Source: Pseudaminobacter soli (ex Li et al. 2025) (lineage in GTDB: Bacteria; Pseudomonadota; Alphaproteobacteria; Rhizobiales; Rhizobiaceae). Taken from it: a DNA stretch of 64,000 bases. Positions 55,147 to 62,728 of this stretch are shown here, piece by piece. Within the stretch, counting starts at the first letter, position 1. Every line of letters begins with the position of its first letter. Location: NCBI RefSeq assembly GCF_029892515.1, contig NZ_JARXVF010000003.1, positions 1 to 64,000 on the forward strand, written 5' to 3'. Under the pieces are notes generated by a model. The model searched no databases, was not told where the DNA came from, and saw nothing but the letters and a program-made list of their open reading frames with translations. A program made the position numbers and the translations under genes.

Positions 55147-56919
55147 ATGATGCTGGACCAAGCCCGGACCCGGTGGCACCCCATCGCCGCCGCCCACGAC
55201 CTTCCTCTCCGCCATGTCTTCCATGCGCAGTTGCTCGGCCGCGAATTCGCCGTCTGGCGCGCCGATGACGGCTACGTCAATGTCTGGGAGAACCGCTGCC
55301 TGCATCGCGGCGTGCGCCTGTCGATCGGCATCAATGACGGCCGCGAGCTGAAGTGCCAGTATCACGGCTGGCGCTATTCGAACCGCACCGCCGGTTGCAC
55401 CTATATCCCGGCCCACCCAGCCGACGCGCCGGCCCGCACCATCACCAACCGCACCTTCCCGGCGGTGGAGCGCTACGGCCTGGTCTGGTCGTCGACCGAC
55501 GAGCCGCAGGGCGAGGTGCCGGACGTGGCGGGGCTGGCCGAAGGCGAGTTTTTCGCCCTGCGCGGCATTCCCGTGAATGCGCCGGCCGACAGGGTGGTGG
55601 CGAGGCTGAAGGGCTATCGCTTCCAGCCGAGCGGCAAGATCGACGGCAGCGATGCCGAGATCGCCGTGGAAGCCGCCGGTGATTTCGCCGTGGCGTTGCG
55701 CGCCCGCGACGGCGACGCCGAAACGCTGGCCGCGTTCTTCGTCCAGCCGGTCGATTCCAACCGCTCGGTGATCCGTGGCGTACTCGATGGCGACGCGGAA
55801 GGCGCCGCGCGCCTTGCGGTGTTGCGCCACCACAATGAGCGGCTTTCCAAGCTGCGCGATGCGATCGAGCAGGAAGCCGCGCAGGCACCGGCGCCCGAGC
55901 CGATCGCGCCTCAATTCGAGCGCTTGCCGGCCGAACTGGCCGAAATGCCTGAACTCGCCGCGCGTGGCCGCAAGGCTGCGCTGCGCGTGCAGGTGGCGCG
56001 CAAATGGCAGGCGGCCGACGGCATCGCCGGCTTCGAGCTCAAGCCGCTCACCGGCCTTCTGCCGACTTTCCAGCCGGGCGCGCATATCGACGTGCACATG
56101 CCCAATGGCGAAATCCGCCAGTATTCGCTCGTCAACGGGCCGGGCGAGAGCGACCGCTATGTCATAGGCGTCAAGCTGGAGCAGGATTCCCGCGGCGGCT
56201 CGACCTGCATGCACGAGGCGGTGCGCGAGGGTGACGTGCTGGCGATCTCCGAGCCGCGCAACAATTTCCCGCTGCGGCGCGATGCGGTGAAGACCATCTT
56301 CGTCGCCGGCGGCATCGGCGTCACGCCGCTTCTGGCCATGGCGCAGGCGCTGCACCATCAGGAGCTCTCGCACGAGTTCCATTACTTCGCCCAGGGCGAG
56401 GGCCAGTTGGCCTTCCGCGACCGGCTCGACGGGCTGAAGAACTCGCTGGTGCCGCATCTCGGGCTCGACCCGGCGGGCACGGCTGCGAAACTGCGCGAGA
56501 TCCTGTCGGGCTACAAGTTCGGCATGCATCTTTATCTGTGCGGCCCCGGCCCGATGCTGGAGGCGGCGCGCAAGATCGCGGCCGAGGCCGGCTGGCCGGA
56601 AGCCGCGGTGCATTTCGAGTATTTCAAGAACACCAACAAGATCGACGACAGCTCGAGCTTCGAAGTGGCGCTGGCGCGCTCCTGCATGACGCTCAAGGTG
56701 CCGGCCGGCAAGACGATCCTGGAAGTGATGCGCGAAGCCGGCATCGATGTGCCGTCGTCCTGCGAGCAGGGCGCCTGCGGCACCTGCCTGGCCACCGTCA
56801 TCGAGGGCGAGCCCGATCACCAGGACGTCTATCTCAACGATGCCGAGAGGAAGTCCGGCACCAAGATCATGACCTGCGTGTCGCGCGCCAAGTCGGCCCG
56901 CCTCGTTCTCGACCTCTAG
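55147..56919 (+). CDS. Rieske-ferredoxin reductase fusion, NdmD-like
   Basis: A 590-residue electron-transfer protein. The N-terminal Rieske domain has C51-L-H53 and C70-x2-H73. After a linker of about 100 residues come an FMN/FAD-binding reductase domain (GAHIDVHMPNGEIRQYSLVNGP), an NAD(P)H domain (FVAGGIGVTPLLAMA, LYLCGPGPML) and a plant-type 2Fe-2S ferredoxin with Cys at 539, 544, 547 and 577. Phthalate-dioxygenase-type reductases normally lack the N-terminal Rieske; the caffeine demethylase reductase NdmD has it and is of nearly the same length. ATG at 55147 follows GGAGACA. It probably serves both upstream catalytic subunits. Confidence 0.87.
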   Translation: MMLDQARTRWHPIAAAHDLPLRHVFHAQLLGREFAVWRADDGYVNVWENRCLHRGVRLSIGINDGRELKCQYHGWRYSNRTAGCTYIPAHPADAPARTITNRTFPAVERYGLVWSSTDEPQGEVPDVAGLAEGEFFALRGIPVNAPADRVVARLKGYRFQPSGKIDGSDAEIAVEAAGDFAVALRARDGDAETLAAFFVQPVDSNRSVIRGVLDGDAEGAARLAVLRHHNERLSKLRDAIEQEAAQAPAPEPIAPQFERLPAELAEMPELAARGRKAALRVQVARKWQAADGIAGFELKPLTGLLPTFQPGAHIDVHMPNGEIRQYSLVNGPGESDRYVIGVKLEQDSRGGSTCMHEAVREGDVLAISEPRNNFPLRRDAVKTIFVAGGIGVTPLLAMAQALHHQELSHEFHYFAQGEGQLAFRDRLDGLKNSLVPHLGLDPAGTAAKLREILSGYKFGMHLYLCGPGPMLEAARKIAAEAGWPEAAVHFEYFKNTNKIDDSSSFEVALARSCMTLKVPAGKTILEVMREAGIDVPSSCEQGACGTCLATVIEGEPDHQDVYLNDAERKSGTKIMTCVSRAKSARLVLDL

Positions 56920-56928
56920 GAGCAGCCG

Positions 56929-57576
56929 ATGATTACGCTCTACGACTACGAACTCTCGGGCAACTGCTACAAGCTCCGGCTTTTGATGAGCATACTGGGC
57001 GTCGATTACAAGACGGTGCCCGTCGACTTCTACCCCGGCCGCGAACACAAGTCGGACTGGTTCCTGCGGCTCAATCCGCTCGGCCAGCTGCCGGTGATCG
57101 ACGATGACGGTTTTGTCCTGCGCGATGCGCAGGCGATCCTCGTCTACCTCGCTTCCAAATACGATGCGTCGGGCAGATGGTATCCGCGCGACAACCCCGA
57201 ACTGCTCGGTCAGATCAGCCAGTGGCTGGCCTTTGCCGACGGCATCACCTCGACCGCCTCGGCGGCGCGGCTGCATGACGGGCTGTTCTACGATTTCGAC
57301 ATCGAGGCGGCGCGGGCCGGCGCCCACCGGCTGTTCCGCATCCTCGACGAGCATTTGTGGTTCGGCGAGCAGGAAGGCCGCGACTGGCTCTGCTCGGCCG
57401 ACCATCCGACCATCGCCGACGTCGCCTGCTTCCCCTACATCATGCTGTCGGAGGAGGGCGGCATTTCGCGCCAGGATTACCCGGCGATCCGCCGCTGGTG
57501 CGACCGCGTCAAGCGCGTCAAGGGCTTTACCGTGATGTCAGGCGTGTTTCCGGCTGGGCCGGCGAAGGCTGCCTAG
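56929..57576 (+). CDS. Glutathione S-transferase-like protein, NdmE-like
   Basis: A 215-residue GST-fold protein. The thioredoxin-like N-terminus reads MITLYDYELSGNCYKLRLLMSIL with NPLGQLPVIDDDG and the DAQAILVYLA glutathione-site segment; a helical C-terminal domain with HPTIADVACFPYI follows. It begins nine bases after the reductase gene with AGGAGCAG as ribosome site. In the caffeine N7-demethylase system NdmE is a GST-like protein that holds NdmC and NdmD together. The same operon position supports a structural role here, though glutathione-dependent removal of formaldehyde or an intermediate is also possible. Confidence 0.85.
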   Translation: MITLYDYELSGNCYKLRLLMSILGVDYKTVPVDFYPGREHKSDWFLRLNPLGQLPVIDDDGFVLRDAQAILVYLASKYDASGRWYPRDNPELLGQISQWLAFADGITSTASAARLHDGLFYDFDIEAARAGAHRLFRILDEHLWFGEQEGRDWLCSADHPTIADVACFPYIMLSEEGGISRQDYPAIRRWCDRVKRVKGFTVMSGVFPAGPAKAA

Positions 57577-57619
57577 AGCATGATCCCGAAAAGTTGCAGA
57601 CTTTTCGGGATCATGCTCT
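57575..57619. repeat. Perfect 20-bp palindromic hairpin, dispersed rhizobial element
   Basis: AGAGCATGATCCCGAAAAGT (57575-57594) and its exact reverse complement (57600-57619) flank a five-base loop. It starts inside the stop codon of the GST gene and is followed by AAAAATCTTGA. It resembles the common rhizobial AGAGCATGATCCCGAAAA palindromes. It may serve as a bidirectional terminator between the convergent operons. Confidence 0.8.
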
Positions 57620-57631
57620 AAAAATCTTGAT

Positions 57632-57952
57632 CTAGACCAGCCGGTTCGTGACCCTGCCGCTGCCATATCTGGTGGACGTGCGCCGGCGGGAAATGCCGGG
57701 GAACGCGTCCTTGGCCAGGATGCCGGCCGTCTTGGTGAAGTTGAAGAAGGCTTTTCGCGCGTCTTCGGCGGAGCCCTGCTCGACGCTTGCGACAAAGCAG
57801 GCATTCAGCGCCTTCTGGTAGATCGGCCCTTGCCGGCCGGTCGGCCAGGCGAGAAGGAAGTCGAGCGCCTGGTCCACGCCATAGATTTCAGTGATTGGTT
57901 TTTCAGCGTCGAGCGATATCCGCACAGGCATGAAAAATTGCAAACTATCCAT
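57632..57952 (-). CDS. DUF982 protein 1
   Basis: A 106-residue protein of the Rhizobiales-restricted DUF982 family. It shows the pattern PVRISLDAEKPITEIYGVDQALDFLLAWPTGRQGPIYQKALNACFVAS and an acidic-to-basic tail. ATG at 57952 follows GGAGGGAGC. Function is unknown. A second DUF982 gene lies 32 bases upstream on the same strand. Confidence 0.85.
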   Translation of the reverse strand: MDSLQFFMPVRISLDAEKPITEIYGVDQALDFLLAWPTGRQGPIYQKALNACFVASVEQGSAEDARKAFFNFTKTAGILAKDAFPGISRRRTSTRYGSGRVTNRLV

Positions 57953-57984
57953 CTGCTCCCTCCACGCATAAAAAAACAAAACAA

Positions 57985-58257
57985 CTAAGAAACGAAATCG
58001 TCAAATAGAATTCCCGCTTCACGCGCAGCTTCGACAAAGGCTTCGCGCGCGACTTCCGGTTTCCTCAAGCCCTGCAGCACCTGCAGGCAAGCATAGCGGG
58101 CATCCCTGTGCTTGATGGTACCGGCGGTGGGCCATCTGTTGAGCAAAATGTCAGCCGCCTGGCGTGCATTGGAAACATTATACACGTCACCTCTGATGCC
58201 CAGGCCGCTGATGCCCAGAGAAATCGGCACCGGCTTATCGAACCACCCATATTCCAT
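57985..58257 (-). CDS. DUF982 protein 2
   Basis: A 90-residue paralogue of the neighbouring gene: FDKPVPISLGISGLGIRGDVYNVSNARQAADILLNRWP, then ARYACLQVLQG and AREAFVEAAREAGILFDDFVS. The two genes form a short operon of unknown function. They are small soluble proteins found in multiple copies in Rhizobium and Mesorhizobium. Confidence 0.83.
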   Translation of the reverse strand: MEYGWFDKPVPISLGISGLGIRGDVYNVSNARQAADILLNRWPTAGTIKHRDARYACLQVLQGLRKPEVAREAFVEAAREAGILFDDFVS

Positions 58258-58374
58258 GATGACATCCCCGAAGAGGCTTGCGGGACATCAACGCGCATGC
58301 GCGTCGTAGGTTGCAATACAGGTGGAAATTCGTTTTGCGGCTTTCAAGATGACGGCGAGGGGCGTCAAAGCATC

Positions 58375-58410
58375 GGGCCCGGAAACTCTATGAAAAAGGT
58401 CTCCGGGCCC
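58375..58410. repeat. Inverted repeat in the DUF982-mop gap
   Basis: GGGCCCGGA (58375-58383) and TCCGGGCCC (58402-58410) are perfect nine-base arms around 18 bases. It lies 87 bases past the mop stop and before the DUF982 pair, so it may end the transporter transcript. Confidence 0.5.
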
Positions 58411-58496
58411 GTTCACGGTTACTTCAAATAGCTGTGTTCACGCCCTCCGGCGGCAACTGCCGCGGCCACCTTGCGCGGGTCGGTTTCGCGCAGGGA

Positions 58497-58703
58497 TCAG
58501 TCCACCGCAACCATCACGTCGGAGGCCTTGACGACGGCATAGGCCTGCTTGCCGACTTCGAGCTTGAGGTCGTCGACCGCCGCGTTGGTGATCGATGCCG
58601 TGACAACGGCGCCGCCGATGTCGATGCGGACATGGGCGGTGGTGGCGCCCTTTGTGATTTCCACAACCTTGCCCTTCAAGACGTTCCTAGCGCTGATCTT
58701 CAT
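58497..58703 (-). CDS. mop: Molbindin-type molybdopterin/oxyanion-binding protein (Mop domain)
   Basis: A 68-residue protein consisting of a single Mop/TOBE-like domain: MKISARNVLKGKVVEITKGATTAHVRIDIGGA, followed by VTASITNAAVDDLKLEVGKQAYAVVKASDVMV. Such proteins form hexamers that store or sense molybdate or tungstate. It is the last gene, in transcription order, of the MolABC-like importer operon, 46 bases after the ATPase gene. That position is the main reason for assigning the importer to molybdate. Confidence 0.9.
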   Translation of the reverse strand: MKISARNVLKGKVVEITKGATTAHVRIDIGGAVVTASITNAAVDDLKLEVGKQAYAVVKASDVMVAVD

Positions 58704-58749
58704 CGGTCAATTCCTTCTGTCTTCAGGTTGTCGTGCCTATCAGGGTGCT

Positions 58750-59547
58750 TCATGACTGTGCGTCAATCGGCGTCAGCGCGGGCGCGCAGACATGGCGACC
58801 GGCTGCCTCCACGAAGGCCACCGCTACGTCGATGCCGTAGAGTTCCTTGAGGCGATCGGGGGTGACGACCTCGGCGGGAGTACCGAGCGCGATCAGCCGG
58901 CCTTTCTTCATGAGCGCGACGCGGTCGGCGCAGGCATAGGCGTGGCCCGGATCGTGGGTGGACAGCACGATGGCGAGGCCGGATGCGGCAAGCGCGCGGA
59001 TGCGTTCCAGCACGCGCGCCTGGTTGCCGAAGTCGAGGCTGGCGGTGGGCTCGTCCATGACGATCATGTCGGGTTCTTGGGCCAGCGCGCGGGCGATCAG
59101 CACCATCTGCCGCTCGCCACCGCTGATGGCGGTGTAGAGGCGGGGGCCAAGATGCGGGATGCCGAGAGCATCGAGCGCGGCCTTCGCCGCCTCACGGTCG
59201 GTGGCCGACGGCGTCGAAAAGGCGCCGACGCGGCTGGCGCGGCCCATCAGCACCACTTCCAGCACGCTGAACGGAAAATAGGCTGAGTTGGCCTGCGGCA
59301 CATAGCCGAGCCGGCGGGCGAACTCCGGGCGCGAAAAGCCGGCGACGTCGCGATCGTCGAGGCGCAGCATGCCGCCCTGGGCGGGGATCAGTCCCAGCAG
59401 CGTCTTGAACAGCGTGGTCTTACCGCAGCCGTTCGGCCCCAGCAGGCAGAGAACCTCGCCGGTGCTGATCGACAGCGAAACGCCCTGGCCGACCGGCGCA
59501 CGTGGATAGCCGAAGGCAAGGTCGATTGCTTCTAGCGTCACTGCCAT
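58750..59547 (-). CDS. FecE/BtuD-type ABC ATPase, probable molybdate importer (MolC-like)
   Basis: A 265-residue ATPase with Walker A GPNGCGKTT, Q-loop YVPQANSAYFPFSVLEV, signature ISGGERQ and Walker B MIVMDEPTASLD. This is the iron/B12/siderophore class (type II importer). It overlaps the permease gene by ten bases. Because a Mop gene follows and a ModE-like box precedes the operon, the substrate is more likely molybdate or tungstate, as in the Haemophilus MolABC importer. Confidence 0.9.
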   Translation of the reverse strand: MAVTLEAIDLAFGYPRAPVGQGVSLSISTGEVLCLLGPNGCGKTTLFKTLLGLIPAQGGMLRLDDRDVAGFSRPEFARRLGYVPQANSAYFPFSVLEVVLMGRASRVGAFSTPSATDREAAKAALDALGIPHLGPRLYTAISGGERQMVLIARALAQEPDMIVMDEPTASLDFGNQARVLERIRALAASGLAIVLSTHDPGHAYACADRVALMKKGRLIALGTPAEVVTPDRLKELYGIDVAVAFVEAAGRHVCAPALTPIDAQS

Positions 59548-60593
59548 CCGCGCCTCGCGGTTATCAGGATATACAGGAAGAAGGGGGCGCCGATCGCGGC
59601 CGTGAGGATGCCGAGCGGCACTTCGATCGCGGCGATGGAGCGGGCCAGAGTATCGACCCCGATAAGATAGGCCGCGCCCAGCATCAGCGAGGCGGGTAGC
59701 AGGCGCGAAAAATCGGGCCCAACCAGCATGCGCGCAACATGCGGCACCAGAAGGCCGATCCAGCCGACGACGCCCGAAACCGAGACGGCCGAGGCGGTGA
59801 GCAGGGTGGCTGACGCGATGAATATCCAGCGATAGCGGCCGGTCTCGACGCCGAGCGCGCGCGCTTCTTCGTCGTCCAGCGACATCAGGTTCATGCGCCA
59901 GCGCAGCAGCACCATCGGGAGGAGCCCCAGCACCATGGCCGGCAGGATGGACAGGAGGTCGCCCTGGGTGATGCTGGCGAGGCTGCCGAGCAACCAGAAG
60001 GTAATGGCAGGGAGCTGGTTGTAGGGGTCGGCTAGCACCTTCAGCAGCGAGATGCAGGCGCCCAAGAGCGCGCCGACGGCGACGCCGGCCAGAACCAGCG
60101 TCAGCGTGGGATCGCGCCCGCGGGCGACAAAGCCGATCGAATAGACAAGCGCCACCGCACCCAGCCCGCCGAGAAAGGACAGGCCCTGGATGGCTATTAC
60201 CGGTAGCGACAGGAAGATGCCGGCGACCGCGCCGAGGCTGGCGCCGGCCGAGACGCCCAAAATGTCGGGTGAGACGAGTGGGTTGCGGAACAGGCCCTGA
60301 TAGACCGCGCCGGCCGCCGAAAGTGCGGCGCCGATCAGCAAGCCGGCAAGCACGCGTGGCAGGCGCACATGCCAGACCATCGTTTCCACGGTGGCGGAGA
60401 GGCCGCTTTGCGCGCCGGTGATCTTTGCGGCGATAACCGTTGCGACCTCGCCGGGCGAGACGTCATATTTGCCGATGGCGAGCGACACCAGCACCAGAAC
60501 CACGAGCGCCAGCGCGGGCAGGGCCATCGCCGGCAATGCGCGGCGTTTTGGACCAGAAGCGGCCCGCGCCTGAGTGGCCGCCTGCCTCGTCAT
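59538..60593 (-). CDS. FecCD-type ABC permease, probable molybdate importer (MolB-like)
   Basis: A 351-residue inner-membrane protein of the FecCD family with about ten transmembrane segments. Characteristic stretches are RLPRVLAGLLIGAALSAAGAVYQGLFRNPLVSPDILGVSAGASLG, GVVGWIGLLVPHVARMLVG and the final GAPFFLYILITARRGW. It overlaps the binding-protein gene by four bases (ATGA) and the ATPase gene by ten. Confidence 0.92.
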   Translation of the reverse strand: MTRQAATQARAASGPKRRALPAMALPALALVVLVLVSLAIGKYDVSPGEVATVIAAKITGAQSGLSATVETMVWHVRLPRVLAGLLIGAALSAAGAVYQGLFRNPLVSPDILGVSAGASLGAVAGIFLSLPVIAIQGLSFLGGLGAVALVYSIGFVARGRDPTLTLVLAGVAVGALLGACISLLKVLADPYNQLPAITFWLLGSLASITQGDLLSILPAMVLGLLPMVLLRWRMNLMSLDDEEARALGVETGRYRWIFIASATLLTASAVSVSGVVGWIGLLVPHVARMLVGPDFSRLLPASLMLGAAYLIGVDTLARSIAAIEVPLGILTAAIGAPFFLYILITARRGWQ

Positions 60594-61639
60594 TTCGCCG
60601 GTGGCGCGGAATCGGCTAGCAGCGTGTCGATCTGCGCCTGCGTCAGGTCGACATGATAGAAGAGCTTGTAGAAGTCGCGCACGTCCGATCCCAGATCGAT
60701 GTTCGTGACATCAGGATAGAGCACCTTGGCCAGCCAGGCGAGGCCGACGAGGCGATTGATGCCGGGAGGCGAGTCGAACCAGCCGAAGGGCACAGTGGGC
60801 GCGCGGTAGACGCGGGTGTCGCGCACGGCGGCAACGCCGGACCAGTGCCGATCTTCCAGCACCGATTTCTGGAATTTCGGGTCGAGCGCCAGGATCACGT
60901 CGGGGTTCCAGGACAGCACCTGCTCGAGCGAGACATTGGCAAGCCCGCCCGAACCGGCTGCCTCGGCAACGTTCTTTGCGCCGGCAATGGCGAGAATTTC
61001 CATGTTGATCGAGCCGGCAAGGCCTGTCTCCAGCCCTTCCGGCCCGCGGCCGTAATAGACGCGCGGGCGCTTGTCGGCGGGCACCACCTCGATGACGCCA
61101 TTCAGGCGCGAAACGGCCTTTTCGGCATAGTCCGCGAGCTTTTCGGCCTGATCCTTCGCGCCGACAATGTCGCCGGCCTTGCGCAGGCTTTCGGCCGTCC
61201 TGGCGAAGCGCCCGTCGATCAGCACATAGGGAATGCCGGTCTGCTGCTGAACGCGGTCGGCGAGCGAGGCATAGGTGTCGTCGATGGTGCCGACGTCGAT
61301 GATGACGTCCGGCTTCATGGCCAGCACTGCTTCGAGATTGGCGGTGTTGCCCTTGCCGGTGAGGCGGCCATGGACGGGCAGGTCGCGATAGGCCGGTGCA
61401 ATAAACGCCTTTTCCTCGGCCGAGGGTTCGCGCACCCAGCCGACCATCTTTTCGGGGGCAAGGGCGTAGATGAGCACCGAAGCGGGCGGGCCGGCGGCCA
61501 TTACGCGGTTGATTGTCTCGGGCAGTTCGACCTTGCGGCCTGCATCGTCGACGATGGTGCGTGGCCCGGCCATGGCAAGGCCGGTAAACAGCCAGGCGAA
61601 CATCGCCGACAGGATGACGAGAAGATTTCGACGGTGCAT
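60590..61639 (-). CDS. Cluster A-type periplasmic binding protein, probable molybdate/tungstate (MolA-like)
   Basis: A 349-residue binding protein of PF01497 with signal peptide LLVILSAMFAWLFTGLAMAG. Landmarks are GRKVELPETINRVMAAGPPASVLIYALAPEKMVGW, LEAVLAMKPDVIID and VPFGWFDSPPGINRLVGLAWLAKVLYP. The WFDSPPG segment is shared with molybdate/tungstate-type members recalled as MolA-like. ATG at 61639 is preceded by GGAAAGAG; longer versions lack a ribosome site. The promoter region carries a ModE-like box 32 bases upstream. Haem, B12 or siderophore binding cannot be excluded from sequence alone. Confidence 0.82.
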   Translation of the reverse strand: MHRRNLLVILSAMFAWLFTGLAMAGPRTIVDDAGRKVELPETINRVMAAGPPASVLIYALAPEKMVGWVREPSAEEKAFIAPAYRDLPVHGRLTGKGNTANLEAVLAMKPDVIIDVGTIDDTYASLADRVQQQTGIPYVLIDGRFARTAESLRKAGDIVGAKDQAEKLADYAEKAVSRLNGVIEVVPADKRPRVYYGRGPEGLETGLAGSINMEILAIAGAKNVAEAAGSGGLANVSLEQVLSWNPDVILALDPKFQKSVLEDRHWSGVAAVRDTRVYRAPTVPFGWFDSPPGINRLVGLAWLAKVLYPDVTNIDLGSDVRDFYKLFYHVDLTQAQIDTLLADSAPPAK

Positions 61640-61670
61640 GGCTCTTTCCATTCTCCGATGGCCTGGCCGC

Positions 61671-61698
61671 ATTGTTATGTACGAACGAATATATCGGT
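61671..61698. promoter_or_regulatory. ModE-like inverted repeat upstream of the importer operon
   Basis: The half-sites ATTGTTATGTA (61671-61681) and AATATATCGGT (61688-61698) are separated by six bases. The Escherichia coli ModE consensus has half-sites ATCGNTATATA and TATATANCGAT with a similar spacer, so 16 of 20 defined positions agree, as aligned by eye. Binding here would cover the promoter and repress the operon when molybdate is plentiful. Confidence 0.5.
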
Positions 61699-61876
61699 CA
61701 AGCGTGAGAGGCCAAGAATCCTCACAGATGTTTGGGATTGGATATGGCTGTTTGACTATAGTGACTGGCCGCCGCGGAAGCCGACCGAAGGCCGGTCGAG
61801 AAAACCTCAAGCAGGCGACGCGGCCAGGGATGCCGCCGCTCGCGATCCCTGGGCGCCGTATTGATCGTGCGTGGCC

Positions 61877-62194
61877 CTAGTCATCGTTCGAGGCGTTGAG
61901 GTCTTCGGGGCGCAGCCCGTCCTCGATGTCGCGGTCATAAAGAACCGCGCGCAGAAAAATCGTGTTGGCCGCGCCCGGCTCGATGGAAAAGGCGCCGAAC
62001 TGCAGTGCCTCCGGGTCGTGCTCGGGAATGTGCAGCGATATGCCGCCGCCCGGCTTGTCGGTCGGCGACATCAGGAACTTCACGCCGTTGGGCAGCGTGA
62101 CTTCGATCTCCTCGGCTTCGATCCGGGCTGACTTGCCGTTGTTGATGGCGCGGAAGGTCACCACGCCATGCTTGCCCTTGTCTTGCTGGTTCAT
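61877..62194 (-). CDS. Hypothetical protein, 105 residues
   Basis: A small soluble protein with a probable beta-rich core (GVVTFRAINNGKSARIEAEEIEVTLPNGVKFLM, then ISLHIPEHDPEALQFGAFSIEPG) and an acidic C-terminus. No family is recognised. The frame is intact, with ATG at 62194. It is on the same strand as the MolABC-like operon but separated from it by more than 200 bases. Confidence 0.6.
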   Translation of the reverse strand: MNQQDKGKHGVVTFRAINNGKSARIEAEEIEVTLPNGVKFLMSPTDKPGGGISLHIPEHDPEALQFGAFSIEPGAANTIFLRAVLYDRDIEDGLRPEDLNASNDD

Positions 62195-62252
62195 CGCTTG
62201 TCCGGAGCCAAGCCGTCCAACGAGGCTGGAGCCTTGGCCCTAACTCCTTGTT

Positions 62253-62290
62253 TTGACGCGTGATCGGAAAAGTTTGCTACTTTTCGGCGT
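62253..62290. repeat. Decayed copy of the dispersed palindrome
   Basis: GATCGGAAAAGT-TTGCT-ACTTTTCGGCGTC keeps the central stem GAAAAGT/ACTTTTC of the element at 57575-57619 while the outer arms have diverged. It lies between the hypothetical and cupin genes. Confidence 0.5.
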
Positions 62291-62332
62291 CGCGCGCCAG
62301 TGGAGATTTGGGCAAGCCATACGAAGGGGTAA

Positions 62333-62689
62333 TCAGCCCTCCTGATGCATGATGTAGAGCTTGCGGGTCTTTTCGTGGATCGTCCACTCGCCGCGCCAGC
62401 CCTTGGGCAGCACCAGCACTTCGCCGGCGCTCACCTCTTGAGTGCGGCCGTCCGGACCGTGCAGCGAGACACGGCCGGAAACGATATGGCAGGTCTCGGA
62501 ATTGTTGTCGCGCGCGGCGGTGAAGCGGCCGGGCGTGCATTCCCAAACGCCGACTTCCAGCTTGCCGTCTGGCGAGGTCCACAGTGTCTTTGCCGCTTCC
62601 ATCTGGTTACCCTCGATGGAGGTCGGCTTGGGTTCGGCTGCGCCGAGGTCGATCGTTGCGAGATGGGCGAAGGTCTGGAAGTCGGTCAT
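62333..62689 (-). CDS. Cupin_3 (DUF861) domain protein
   Basis: A 118-residue single-domain cupin. It reads VGVWECTPGRFTAARDNNSETCHIVSGRVSLHGPDG, then EVSAGEVLVLPKGWRGEWTIHEKTRKLYIM, which is the EutQ/DUF861 pattern. These cupins often accompany amino-acid or polyamine catabolic oxidases. It lies 39 bases downstream of the FAD oxidase gene on the same strand and is probably cotranscribed with it. Confidence 0.85.
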   Translation of the reverse strand: MTDFQTFAHLATIDLGAAEPKPTSIEGNQMEAAKTLWTSPDGKLEVGVWECTPGRFTAARDNNSETCHIVSGRVSLHGPDGRTQEVSAGEVLVLPKGWRGEWTIHEKTRKLYIMHQEG

Positions 62690-62728
62690 GGCAATCTCTG
62701 GAAAGGCATTGGATATGAAAATCTGGGC

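Noticed and set aside
58750-61639. Iron-siderophore or B12 uptake label for the FecCD-type importer
   Set aside because: Not excluded, but the linked Mop gene and ModE-like box fit molybdate or tungstate better. No TonB receptor or Fur-like box is next to it.
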